Positions 42,321-51,001 of a stretch of DNA of 64,000 nt are shown piece by piece; the stretch's first letter is position 1, and each line of letters starts with the position of its first letter. This DNA is from Mucilaginibacter rubeus (GTDB lineage Bacteria; Bacteroidota; Bacteroidia; Sphingobacteriales; Sphingobacteriaceae), in contig NZ_BMKD01000002.1 in assembly GCF_014643835.1 (NCBI RefSeq), positions 186,001-250,000 of the forward strand. The letters are read 5' to 3'. Position numbers and translations under genes: made by a program. Under the pieces are notes generated by a model. The model did not search any database, was not told where the DNA came from, and saw nothing but the letters and a program-made list of their open reading frames with translations.

Positions 42321-44072
42321 TTAATAGCCCGGGTTCTGGATCAGTTCGGGCGATTTGGCTACCTCGCTTTGCGGGAAAGGCCATAGGTACATCGCTTTAC
42401 GGAAATTGCGTTTGCGCACATCAAATTGTTTATAGGCCACTGCCGCACCATCCCGGTCAACCTCCATGCCTTTGGTAGTGATGTTGTCAGTTTGATCAGC
42501 AATTTTCCAGCGGCGCACATCCCAAAAGCGGTGCTCTTCAAAAGCCAGCTCAATACGGCGTTCATTTTGAATGGCTGTACGCATATCAGCCTGGCTCAAA
42601 CCCGCGGGCAACTGGTATGGGTTTAAGCCCGCCCGTTGACGGATAGCCTCAACTGCCGAATAAACTAATGCGGTTGGCCCTTCATATTCATTAGCGGCTT
42701 CGGCATAGTTCAGCAGGATCTCGGCATAGCGGATCAATGGCAGGCAACGATCTGTCCGGTGCATAAAATCGTTGGCCACGGCAGCCGGGTCGAGCATTTT
42801 ATTGGTGTAGTATCCGGTGGTAGTGCCAACATGTACGGCATCAGGTCCCGTTGTATTTCCGTTGTATTTACCAACAAAAATATTTATGGGTGATGTACCC
42901 GACGAAAGCCTGATTTGCAGAGGTGTTTGGTCATGGATGATGCTATAATCCAAACGCGGATCGCGGTTAGCATATGGATTATTGGGATTATAGTTTGATG
43001 TAGGGTCTGTTATATTTTTACCGTTGCTCATCGGGAAAGCATCAACCAATCCCTGCAGGGGAAAAGCACCGTTTTTGCCTGTACGGGTTGGCGGCTGCCA
43101 TAAATTCTCTAAATCCACGTTGCCGGTCGGGCGCATCAACTGGAAAATATATTCGGTATTTACGCGCTTGGTAAACAGCTTTTGAAAGCCAAAACCTGGG
43201 GCAGTGGCATTGTCAACGTTGAGGCTATAAACGCCAGTTGAGATAACGGCAGCAGCCGCTTGTTCGGCAAGTCTCCAGCGTTCTTTATCGTAAGCCGGGT
43301 ATCCCACCAATTCAAGCGTTTTACCCTCACCAATAGATTGCCCATTGAACAAAGGGCTTGCGGCATAAAGCAGCACCCTTGATTTTAAAGCAAGGCAGGC
43401 CCCTTTTGATGCACGGCCGTAGTTTACCCCCGATTGCACAGTCGGCAGGTCCTGCGCTGCCGCGTCACACTCGGCAAGGATATAATTCACACAATCGGCG
43501 TAGGTATTGCGGGCAGCCGGGATCTTATCCGTATACGTGTAAACACTGTCGCCAAGTAAATGCACACCGCCGTAATGTTTCAGTAATATAGCATAATACC
43601 AGGCCCGTAAAAACCGTGCCTCAGCTTTCATTTGTGTTTTGACGAAATTATTGATTGGTGCCTTAGGTAAATTTTTAAGCAACTGGTTTACCGAGCGGAT
43701 ATTGGTATAACAAGTTTTATACGCATCATCGGTAACTACGGCAGCATTGATGGTGCCGGTTTCAAATGCCAGCGCGGTTGATCCGGCAGATGCTGATACT
43801 TCGGCTTCGTCGGAGGCAGCATCGATACCGCCGTTAGGTGTAGGCGAAAGTATTGGCCCGTAGGTAAACCTTCCTGCCGCCGCACTAAAACCAACATTGC
43901 TGTAAATACCGGCTAAAAACGATACGGTATTGGCACTATCGGTAAACACTGTCTCGCCGGTTAGGTTTGATGTTTGTGTTTGCCCCAGGAAACCTTCCTT
44001 TTTACATGAAGTGAAAACAAGGAAGCCCCCGAAAACCGAATAAGCAAGAACCTTAAAGTAAAGTTTTTTCAT
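42321..44072 (-). CDS. SusD/RagB-type glycan-binding lipoprotein
   Basis: 583 residues from MKKLYFKVLAYSVFGGFLVF with lipobox FTSC. The longer frame from 44156 would cover a LacI operator and has no clean signal peptide. SusD motifs include KAEARFLRAWYYAILLKHYG, KSRVLLYAASPLFNG and RNERRIELAFEEHRFWDVR. It is the first gene of its transcript and, unusually, is followed by the DUF5004- and DUF4961-like genes and not preceded by a SusC. Two LacI-type operators lie upstream, at 44121 and 44231. Confidence 0.92.
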   Translation of the reverse strand: MKKLYFKVLAYSVFGGFLVFTSCKKEGFLGQTQTSNLTGETVFTDSANTVSFLAGIYSNVGFSAAAGRFTYGPILSPTPNGGIDAASDEAEVSASAGSTALAFETGTINAAVVTDDAYKTCYTNIRSVNQLLKNLPKAPINNFVKTQMKAEARFLRAWYYAILLKHYGGVHLLGDSVYTYTDKIPAARNTYADCVNYILAECDAAAQDLPTVQSGVNYGRASKGACLALKSRVLLYAASPLFNGQSIGEGKTLELVGYPAYDKERWRLAEQAAAAVISTGVYSLNVDNATAPGFGFQKLFTKRVNTEYIFQLMRPTGNVDLENLWQPPTRTGKNGAFPLQGLVDAFPMSNGKNITDPTSNYNPNNPYANRDPRLDYSIIHDQTPLQIRLSSGTSPINIFVGKYNGNTTGPDAVHVGTTTGYYTNKMLDPAAVANDFMHRTDRCLPLIRYAEILLNYAEAANEYEGPTALVYSAVEAIRQRAGLNPYQLPAGLSQADMRTAIQNERRIELAFEEHRFWDVRRWKIADQTDNITTKGMEVDRDGAAVAYKQFDVRKRNFRKAMYLWPFPQSEVAKSPELIQNPGY

Positions 44073-44112
44073 ACTATAGGGGTTAGTTAACATCATGCTT
44101 CGACAGAGAAAA

Positions 44113-44132
44113 TATAAAATCGTTTTAGCAAT
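44113..44132 (-). promoter_or_regulatory. LacI-type operator, proximal, before SusD
   Basis: AAATCGTTTTAGCA with central CG at 44121-44122, about 41 nt before the preferred SusD start. Flanked by ATAA and ATTT as at the other sites. Confidence 0.7.
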
Positions 44133-44220
44133 TTCATGTTTTAACCCGCGGAGCAAACGTTTTAAAAGCTGTTTGTTAATTGGTTTATAATTCAGATGTT
44201 GAAATCTGATACTAATATAG

Positions 44221-44243
44221 TTTATAAAAACGATTTAGCAAAT
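44221..44243 (-). promoter_or_regulatory. LacI-type operator, distal, before SusD
   Basis: AAAACGATTTAGCAAATTT with central CG at 44231-44232, 110 bp from the proximal site. On the minus strand TTTG, a 19-nt spacer and TATATTAG resemble a promoter that carries the operator in its spacer. The rest of the 285-nt gap down to the esterase stop holds no gene. Confidence 0.7.
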
Positions 44244-44357
44244 TTTTCGAGTTATTTTTTTATAATTTTTAAAATCACAATTTCGATACCGGAATTTTAA
44301 CAATTACAACATTTGCAATCGGTTGAAAATGTTGTAATTGTTATTATAAAAAGCTAT

Positions 44358-45188
44358 CTATTTTATTCCTTCAAAAAAACGACTGAAATACAGTGCCTGG
44401 TAGTTAATGGAATTGCCCCAAAATTCCCAGGTATGGCCCCCCGGCCTTACGGTATAATCATGAGGAACTTTGCGTTCAAGCAGCTTTTCATGCAGTTCCT
44501 GGTTGGCCTGGTAAAGGAAATCGTCATAACCAACGTCAAAAGTAATAGCAAGTGAATTGGGTTTCAACAGGTAGATGAGGTTTACCACGCTGTTTTGTTC
44601 CCACCTGTCGGGGTGTTCGCTGTATTTACCCAATACGCGTTCGATGCCGAAACTATCCGGAAAAGGCCTGATATCAACCGCGCCACTCATGCTCCCGGCA
44701 GCACCAAATTTATCTAAATGCTTAAACGCTATATACAACGCGCCATGTCCGCCCATACTCAAACCGGTTATGGCCCTCCCCTTCCGGTCGGTTATGGTTG
44801 AATAATGCTTATCAACCCAGTTCACCAGTTCGGTACCTACATAGGTTTCGTATTGTGAATCCTTAATGGTTGGGCTATCAAAATACCAGCCCGCAAAATC
44901 GCCGTCGGCACAAACTATAATAAAATGATAAGTATCGGCCAAACCGGCAACAGCAGGGACTTTTTTAATCCAATCGCTGTAATTGCCGCTAAAGCCATGC
45001 AGCAGGTATAATACCGGGTACTTTTTGGTGCTCGAATAATCGGCAGGCTTGATCACCACAGCCTTAATGTCTTTGTTCATTATGGCACTGTGAGTCAGCA
45101 CCGTATCAACCGTTGCGGCGGCAGCTTTCAAACTGCAGACTGCAAAGCCAATAAATAATGGAATAAATAGTAACTTTTTAATATTCAT
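44358..45188 (-). CDS. Secreted esterase (PF00756 type, alpha/beta hydrolase)
   Basis: 276 residues with signal peptide (to about 25, VCSLKAAAA). YPVLYLLHGFSGNYSDWIKK opens the fold; the nucleophile serine is in GLSMGG, the acid lies near DVGYDDFLYQAN and the histidine in GGHTWEFWGNSI. Close family members include acetyl- and feruloyl-esterases and esterase D-like proteins. It follows the GDSL esterase by 15 nt and is the end of the operon from 48326. It probably removes acyl groups from the imported glycan. Confidence 0.87.
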   Translation of the reverse strand: MNIKKLLFIPLFIGFAVCSLKAAAATVDTVLTHSAIMNKDIKAVVIKPADYSSTKKYPVLYLLHGFSGNYSDWIKKVPAVAGLADTYHFIIVCADGDFAGWYFDSPTIKDSQYETYVGTELVNWVDKHYSTITDRKGRAITGLSMGGHGALYIAFKHLDKFGAAGSMSGAVDIRPFPDSFGIERVLGKYSEHPDRWEQNSVVNLIYLLKPNSLAITFDVGYDDFLYQANQELHEKLLERKVPHDYTVRPGGHTWEFWGNSINYQALYFSRFFEGIK

Positions 45189-45203
45189 TAGTATATAGTG
45201 ATT

Positions 45204-46589
45204 TTATTTTGACGCGATGATGGTGATGTGATGGTTTTGCGGTTTATTGATGGTGTAGATCTGGTCGGTAAGTACATCCATTTCTTTTTGCCAGGCATCG
45301 CGCAGGCTTTTGTAACGGGCACGGGTATAGTTATCTTTATTTCCGTTAACAAAAATGTCTTTTTTGGCATACTTGCTTATGGTATCCATAGCGGCGTTGG
45401 TATCATGGAATAACAAGCCTTTGCCTTTTAAAAAGTCAAACTGCATCCAGGTATACATGCGGATACGCCTTTCAATGTCCCAACGTTCCTCGTTCAGTTC
45501 CCTGATCTGGATGGCCTGCTGATATTGCGGTGTTATAGTGATCTCGGCCAGGTTGATACCTGCGCCCAATTGCTCAGCCGACCAGCTACCCATTTTTTCT
45601 CCATCGATAAGGACATTATAATTAGCTGCTTTTAACCCTTTAACGGCAAGCAACTCCTGGTTCATTTCTTTGGTAAACGGCACAACCTTAAGCGCATCGG
45701 CTTGTTTTTTTCGGTTTCCCCAGCCACGCGGAATGGTATCAATGGGGTACGGCAATGAATTTGCGAGGTAATTGAACGATACGGAATCTGCCGAAGAAAC
45801 CACGTTAGTTACTTTACAATTCACCGCCTTAATGGTCTTTTTACTTTTTGCATCAACAGCCACATCAGCCACTACCTTATTGCTGAAGCCCTGCGCCTTT
45901 AGAAAAAGATAAGCCATCACGAGGTGCCCGTCATTGTCAGGATGTACCCTGTCATTGGGCGTTAAGCTGAAGGTGGAATCTTTGGCTTGCTCACGCAGGT
46001 TGATCTCTGTCATGGGATGATAGAAATCAACATAACCCCAGTTATTTCTTTTCGCTGCTGCTTGCTGAAAATCGATCACCTTTGAAAAAGCCGCACTTTT
46101 TTTAGGATAGATGTTTTTGGTAGTAAACTTGCTGGTTTCGTCATAAGGCGAACCAAGAATAAAAATTTTACGGATCTCAGGGTGTTGCTTTAGTTTGTTT
46201 TCCAGCAGTGCATAGTTATCGTATGAGCCCTGGATCCTTTTATCCATAACATCCTGTGCATCGGGGCGGTACCATTCAAAATAACCAGTATCATTCATGC
46301 CCCAGGTAAGGGTTAACACATTTGGTTTTTTGCTGAACACATCATCTTCGAAACGGTCGTTGATCTGCCCTACAACATCGCCGCCAATGCCGGCGTTATA
46401 GCAGGTTATCCGCATGTTAGGGAAACGGGTCATATAATACAGCCAGATGTACGAGTGGTAATGGCCCCCATCTGTAATACTGTTGCCAACAAAAGCCACC
46501 CGGTCGCCCGCGCGAAATGGCGCTATGTTTTGGGCAGTTACTGCTCCCCGGGCTGCTATCAGTACTAATAATAAAATCAACTTTTTCAT
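45204..46589 (-). CDS. Secreted SGNH/GDSL-family esterase
   Basis: 461 residues with signal peptide (MKKLILLLVLIAARGAVTAQ). Block I FVGNSITDGG holds the serine, Block III GMND is in LTWGMNDTGYF, and RVHPDNDGH supplies the Asp-His pair of Block V, so the SGNH set is complete. The C-terminal 200 residues are an additional beta- and helix-containing part of unknown function. Such enzymes in glycan loci usually deacetylate sugars. It is between the ricin-domain protein (42 nt) and the second esterase (15 nt). Confidence 0.87.
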   Translation of the reverse strand: MKKLILLLVLIAARGAVTAQNIAPFRAGDRVAFVGNSITDGGHYHSYIWLYYMTRFPNMRITCYNAGIGGDVVGQINDRFEDDVFSKKPNVLTLTWGMNDTGYFEWYRPDAQDVMDKRIQGSYDNYALLENKLKQHPEIRKIFILGSPYDETSKFTTKNIYPKKSAAFSKVIDFQQAAAKRNNWGYVDFYHPMTEINLREQAKDSTFSLTPNDRVHPDNDGHLVMAYLFLKAQGFSNKVVADVAVDAKSKKTIKAVNCKVTNVVSSADSVSFNYLANSLPYPIDTIPRGWGNRKKQADALKVVPFTKEMNQELLAVKGLKAANYNVLIDGEKMGSWSAEQLGAGINLAEITITPQYQQAIQIRELNEERWDIERRIRMYTWMQFDFLKGKGLLFHDTNAAMDTISKYAKKDIFVNGNKDNYTRARYKSLRDAWQKEMDVLTDQIYTINKPQNHHITIIASK

Positions 46590-46631
46590 TAACTGTTAAT
46601 TATAATGTGTTCAGCAAAAAATAAATTCAAA

Positions 46632-48326
46632 CTATAAACCCACCAGGCTGTACGGAACCCTTACTGCTTTTACCTGGTAAAAGTTAGGATCCTGGTTATT
46701 ATTTACGCAGGTGGTTGTGCTGCAGCTGCCGCCATCACCATTATAATTAAGGCAATAGGTAACAAGCAATTCGTTATGTCCGTTTATAAACTCAGCGTGG
46801 ATGGCCGGGGTATAGTACTTTGCCAAATGGCCCTGGTAAACATCATTGATGGTGAAAACCATTTTAGGCGCAGTGAAAGGCCCCTTAGGACTATCGGCCG
46901 TTGAAATATAAATGTTATGGCTCGCCGGATCACAAAAATAGCCCAGGTCCATTTGCATCATTACATATTTATTGTTCACTTTTGATATGGTCACATTTTG
47001 CTGCGTGGTATTGCCCGCACCTACGTTTATAGCTGCCGCCGAAGCGGTTGTACGGGTTGACGACCATGAAGAGCCTGTCCAGAACGACCAGTTAGACGGG
47101 TTACTTACCGGGAAGCGGGCCAGGAATACATTGGACGTATTGAAGAAAACGCTTTTGCTTCCGTAAACATATACCGAGTCGTTAGTAGCGTTTTTAACCA
47201 TCCCGTTTGAAAACCCGGTTTCTGTTTGGCCCGACATACCCGCAGGTGTTAACCGCGCGGCTGTACCCCAGTTAAGTCCGGATGTGTTTTGAGTTAAGTC
47301 ATAAAGCACCTGGTTTTCGGGTGTAGATCCGTTGGCCGATTCAAATGTGTAAAGATAAACGTGGCTACCGGCCTCAATTCCTGCGCCGGGCCAGCGATAG
47401 GTTGAGTTATGATCGCCCGGGCTTTCAATGATCTCCATGCTGTTTACCGGCGAATTATTGGTAGTGATATTTGGCGTAAGTGATTGATCCCAGCTGTGAC
47501 TGGCCGGCTGCAGCAGGGCCGAATTATGATATTTAAAAAACTGGCAATATAACTGTCCGTTACTTTGAAGCTGTGACGATTCATAGGCATCTTCGGTTAT
47601 CCAAAGCACTTTTCCGTTGTTGGCCCCATAGGTAAGCGGGATACTTTTTCCCTCATCAAAAGCCACGGTGCCATTGGTACGGTGAAAAAAGTTCACGACA
47701 TCATCGTCGCGGTAAGCCTCGGCTGTAAGCCCGTTAAGCAGCCATGTTTGCGCCGTATTGCCGGCAACAAAAGCCTCCTGGGTAATAGGCGTACCATTAG
47801 TGGCAGATGACCCATGATTAGTAACTGCCAGGCCATTTCCCACATTAATAATTTTATAAACACCGGTGCTAACCGGCTGGATATACCATTGCTGGGCATT
47901 GTTAGTATTGGCTTTATCCTGCCATAGGCCCGTACCGGGATTCGTGGTGGCTAAGGGTACTTCCAGATATTTACCGCTGGCTACATTCATGATCTTAAAT
48001 TTGGTAGTGCTGGTTATAGCGCCGCTGCCCTGTTGTACAATTATCCATTTTTGGTTGGGGGCCGTGGCCGTACCACTGCCCGAGTATTGGTTTTGCTGCG
48101 CACCGGTGCCATCATTAAGCATACCGCTGCTATTAATTTCAATAGCTTTACCGCTTAACACGTTGGTGATGAAAAAGGTTCCGTATGAGCTTACCGGCGA
48201 TCCGCTGGTTAGTTGTACAGAATCTGTGCGTACAAAAGGTTTGGGGTACTTAACGGCAGCTTGTTTGCTGCATGAGGCCAGCAAGGCCATGGCCGTCATG
48301 GTACAGGTGAACAGGTTTGTTTTCAT
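46632..48326 (-). CDS. Ricin-domain lipoprotein with DUF4185-like beta-propeller
   Basis: 564 residues. Lipobox in MALLASCSK marks an outer-membrane or surface lipoprotein. Residues about 45-200 are a ricin-type beta-trefoil with three repeats (FFITNVLSGKAIEINSSG, FKIMNVASGKYLEVPLA, YKIINVGNGLAVTNHGS) and QKWII, QQWYI and TWLL as QxW-like motifs. The remainder has propeller blades (FFHRTNGTVAFDEGKSIPLT, VLWITEDAYES, TADSPKGPFTAPKMVF, LLVTYCLN), like the DUF4185-type protein at 30290. The lectin part likely binds galactose- or mannose-type sugars. First gene of an operon with two esterases; a LacI operator lies 60 nt upstream. Confidence 0.78.
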   Translation of the reverse strand: MKTNLFTCTMTAMALLASCSKQAAVKYPKPFVRTDSVQLTSGSPVSSYGTFFITNVLSGKAIEINSSGMLNDGTGAQQNQYSGSGTATAPNQKWIIVQQGSGAITSTTKFKIMNVASGKYLEVPLATTNPGTGLWQDKANTNNAQQWYIQPVSTGVYKIINVGNGLAVTNHGSSATNGTPITQEAFVAGNTAQTWLLNGLTAEAYRDDDVVNFFHRTNGTVAFDEGKSIPLTYGANNGKVLWITEDAYESSQLQSNGQLYCQFFKYHNSALLQPASHSWDQSLTPNITTNNSPVNSMEIIESPGDHNSTYRWPGAGIEAGSHVYLYTFESANGSTPENQVLYDLTQNTSGLNWGTAARLTPAGMSGQTETGFSNGMVKNATNDSVYVYGSKSVFFNTSNVFLARFPVSNPSNWSFWTGSSWSSTRTTASAAAINVGAGNTTQQNVTISKVNNKYVMMQMDLGYFCDPASHNIYISTADSPKGPFTAPKMVFTINDVYQGHLAKYYTPAIHAEFINGHNELLVTYCLNYNGDGGSCSTTTCVNNNQDPNFYQVKAVRVPYSLVGL

Positions 48327-48383
48327 AATTTGGTTTGATTTATAATTTGGTTTGATGTTTGGTTAGTGCTGTCAATCATTTAA

Positions 48384-48406
48384 TTTATAAAATCGATTTA
48401 GCAATT
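48384..48406 (-). promoter_or_regulatory. LacI-type operator before the ricin-domain gene
   Basis: AAATCGATTTAGCA, central CG at 48394-48395, in the flank TTTATA...ATT. It matches the site at 50917 in 14 of 14 core positions and lies about 60 nt before the start at 48326. Confidence 0.75.
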
Positions 48407-48453
48407 CTATATAAAAAACCTGCTCATCTTTCCTTCACGCATATCCTAAATTA

Positions 48454-50793
48454 TCAGATCCCCCAGTTTTTATTGGGTGTTGCGCCCATACTTAGTTCAA
48501 GGGCGCCGCCTGCCGCAATATCCTTATAATCGATATAGCATTTATTATAGGTTTTGCCGTTAAGCTTTGCTCTCTGTATATAAATATTTTTTGCCGAATT
48601 ATTATTGGCGATGATGGTAAAGGTTTTACCCTTTGCGTATTTAGGATCAAGCTTTAACGTTACTTTATTAAATACCGGACTGGTGATCTCCTGCCTGGTA
48701 TCGCCGGGACAAACCGGATGCAAACCACTCGCTGCCAATACATACCAGGCCGACATTTGCCCCACATCTTCGTTGCCTACTAAACCCTCTACCGAGTTTT
48801 TATAAGCCCGGCGGCAGATCTCACGGGTCCATTTCTGGGTAAGCCATGGAGCGCCCAACCTGTTATATAAAAATGGAACATGGTGCACAGGCTCATTGGA
48901 ATGATTGTAGTAATCGTTCCACATCATGTTATCGGGCGTTTTTTCAAAAAGATTGTTCAGATCAGCTATCACCTTGTCGCGGCCGCCCATCAGTTTTGCC
49001 ATACCATCAACATCCTGCGGCACAAACCATCCCTGCTGATAAGGGTTGCTCTCAATACAGCCGTACCATTGTTTAATCCGCCCCTCTGCAGGCCATGGAA
49101 GCCAGTTGCCGGTACTATCCTTAGGCCGGAACCAACCTTTATCCGTATCAAAGATGTTTTTAAATGCCTCTCCCCTTTCGCCGTATTTTTTTACGTCTTT
49201 TGTTTTGTTAAGCGCTTTTGCAAGCTGTGCAACGCACCAATCGTTATAGGCGTATTCAAGCGTATAGCTTATGCTGCCACCACCCGGAGTAAAACCCTTA
49301 TCGCCATTGCCAAATTTTTCAACAGTGCTCACCGCTAATTTATAGGCATCTGGTATATTATAATTACGGATGCCTTTGGCATAAGCATCGGCCAATACAG
49401 CTACAGCCGGGTTGCCAAGCATACAACCGCTATATGCATTCAGCAGTTCCCAGCGCTCCAGGTAATCTTTCTTCTTTTCATTCGCAAGCGTAACCAGCGA
49501 ATTAACCAGGTCATTAACCAGCGAAGGGTTAATAATGGTTTGTAAAGGCATCTGGCTCCTGAAAACGTCCCACCCGCTAAATATGGTGCGTTTTTTAAAT
49601 GTTGTAGTATGATGAACCTTGCCATCACCACCCATATATTGCCCGGTAACATCGCTTACAATGCGGGGATCGATCATGGTATGGTACAATGCTGTATAAA
49701 ACACCGTTTTTTGCTCTGTAGTGCCCCCCCGGATACTTACTTTTGATAAGGCGTTATTCCAGAGGTTAACGGTATGCTGATGAACAGCATCGAAATTCCA
49801 GTCTTTTATTTCGGCTTGCAAATTGGCTTTGGCACCGGCTATACTCACAAATGAAATACCCGATTTAAGCAATACCTGTTCACCTGCTTTGGTAGCAAAT
49901 TCGCTATAAAAACCAAGGTGCTTTCCCTGCTTTTCCTTCAATCCTTTAAGGATCTCAGCATTAGCTACGCGTTCCTGGTATTTATCGCCGGTAACGTCGT
50001 CCAGCTTACGGCTCCAATCGCTTGGAATATCGGCACTCCAGATACCATAGTTTTTAAGCGGCTTGCTGAATTGTGCATAAAAATACACTGTATAATCTGC
50101 ATGTCCATCACCATTGCCCCATCCGCCACCGTCTGGGGTGCATTTCATAAAGCCCTCAATAGTGTGGTCATCAACTACTTTTACATATTGCAGCGTTGAC
50201 GTTCCCCCTACCCTTCGGGCCAGATCAATCTGGATACGCGATTGTTTATTTTGAGAAAAGGTAAAGCGCAACATGCCGCTATGAGGGGCAGCAGTGGCTT
50301 CGGCTTTGATATGATTATCAGTTAGCAGAACACTGTAATAGCCCGCTGATGCTTTTTCACTGCTTTTATCGTAAGCTGATCGATATCCAACCCCGGTAGT
50401 GCCTGGTTTACCGGCACTGGTTTTAATTGGCCCGGCTGTGGGCATTACCAAAAAATTCCCCAGATCGCCATACCAGCCAATGCCACTCATTTGAGTAAAG
50501 GCAAAGCCTTCAATACCTTTATGTTCATAGCTATAGCCCGAGCCATTGTCACCTCCGGTTATGGTGTTTGGGCTTAACTGTACAAGCCCGTAAGGTGAGG
50601 CAGCGCCCGGAAACGTTTTACCTAAGCCATGGTAAACCCCTGCTCCATCGGCGCTGGTGCTGGCTCCTATAAAAGGATTAACATAGGAAGCCGCATTTTG
50701 CGCTTTCAGCACTGTTGCCGGAATAGACAACATACCCGTGGCAAATACGGTTATTAAACATTTTTTTAAGGCTGGCAGCGTAGTTATGTTCAT
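48454..50793 (-). CDS. GH92 alpha-mannosidase family protein, secreted
   Basis: 779 residues with signal peptide (to about 32, VLKAQ). The beta-sandwich domain opens with SYVNPFIGASTSADGAG; the barrel has TIFSGWDVFRSQMPL, ESNPYQQGWFVPQD for the proton donor region and LVGNEDVGQMSAWYVLAASG near residue 671. It is a clear GH92 member, distinct from the paralogue at 27966, and the usual H of WFVPHD is Q. It has its own LacI-type promoter and forms the right edge of the LacI-linked block. Exo-alpha-mannosidase activity is inferred from the family. Confidence 0.93.
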   Translation of the reverse strand: MNITTLPALKKCLITVFATGMLSIPATVLKAQNAASYVNPFIGASTSADGAGVYHGLGKTFPGAASPYGLVQLSPNTITGGDNGSGYSYEHKGIEGFAFTQMSGIGWYGDLGNFLVMPTAGPIKTSAGKPGTTGVGYRSAYDKSSEKASAGYYSVLLTDNHIKAEATAAPHSGMLRFTFSQNKQSRIQIDLARRVGGTSTLQYVKVVDDHTIEGFMKCTPDGGGWGNGDGHADYTVYFYAQFSKPLKNYGIWSADIPSDWSRKLDDVTGDKYQERVANAEILKGLKEKQGKHLGFYSEFATKAGEQVLLKSGISFVSIAGAKANLQAEIKDWNFDAVHQHTVNLWNNALSKVSIRGGTTEQKTVFYTALYHTMIDPRIVSDVTGQYMGGDGKVHHTTTFKKRTIFSGWDVFRSQMPLQTIINPSLVNDLVNSLVTLANEKKKDYLERWELLNAYSGCMLGNPAVAVLADAYAKGIRNYNIPDAYKLAVSTVEKFGNGDKGFTPGGGSISYTLEYAYNDWCVAQLAKALNKTKDVKKYGERGEAFKNIFDTDKGWFRPKDSTGNWLPWPAEGRIKQWYGCIESNPYQQGWFVPQDVDGMAKLMGGRDKVIADLNNLFEKTPDNMMWNDYYNHSNEPVHHVPFLYNRLGAPWLTQKWTREICRRAYKNSVEGLVGNEDVGQMSAWYVLAASGLHPVCPGDTRQEITSPVFNKVTLKLDPKYAKGKTFTIIANNNSAKNIYIQRAKLNGKTYNKCYIDYKDIAAGGALELSMGATPNKNWGI

Positions 50794-50906
50794 AATAGTA
50801 GTACCGGATAGAAAGTTTAGTTTACCGTAAGTTTTTTAGGACAGATAAACCGTCAGAACTAAAATTGACCGGTATTTATTAATTGGTTATTGCACGACCA
50901 AATTAT

Positions 50907-50930
50907 ATAATAAAATCGATTTAGCAAATT
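50907..50930 (-). promoter_or_regulatory. LacI-type operator and promoter of the second GH92 gene
   Basis: AAATCGATTTAGCA, central CG at 50917-50918, flanked by TTT. On the minus strand TTTG, 17 nt and TATAATTTG give a promoter that encloses the operator. About 115 nt before the start at 50793. Confidence 0.75.
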
Positions 50931-51001
50931 TTTGTTAATTTTATTTTTTTAGATAGATATTCTGACTGAAGCTTCCATTAACATTGCAGTGACATACATA
51001 C

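Noticed and set aside
47866-48345. 159-residue plus-strand frame over the ricin-domain gene
   Set aside because: Opposite strand of the lectin region, no independent support, and it overlaps the promoter.
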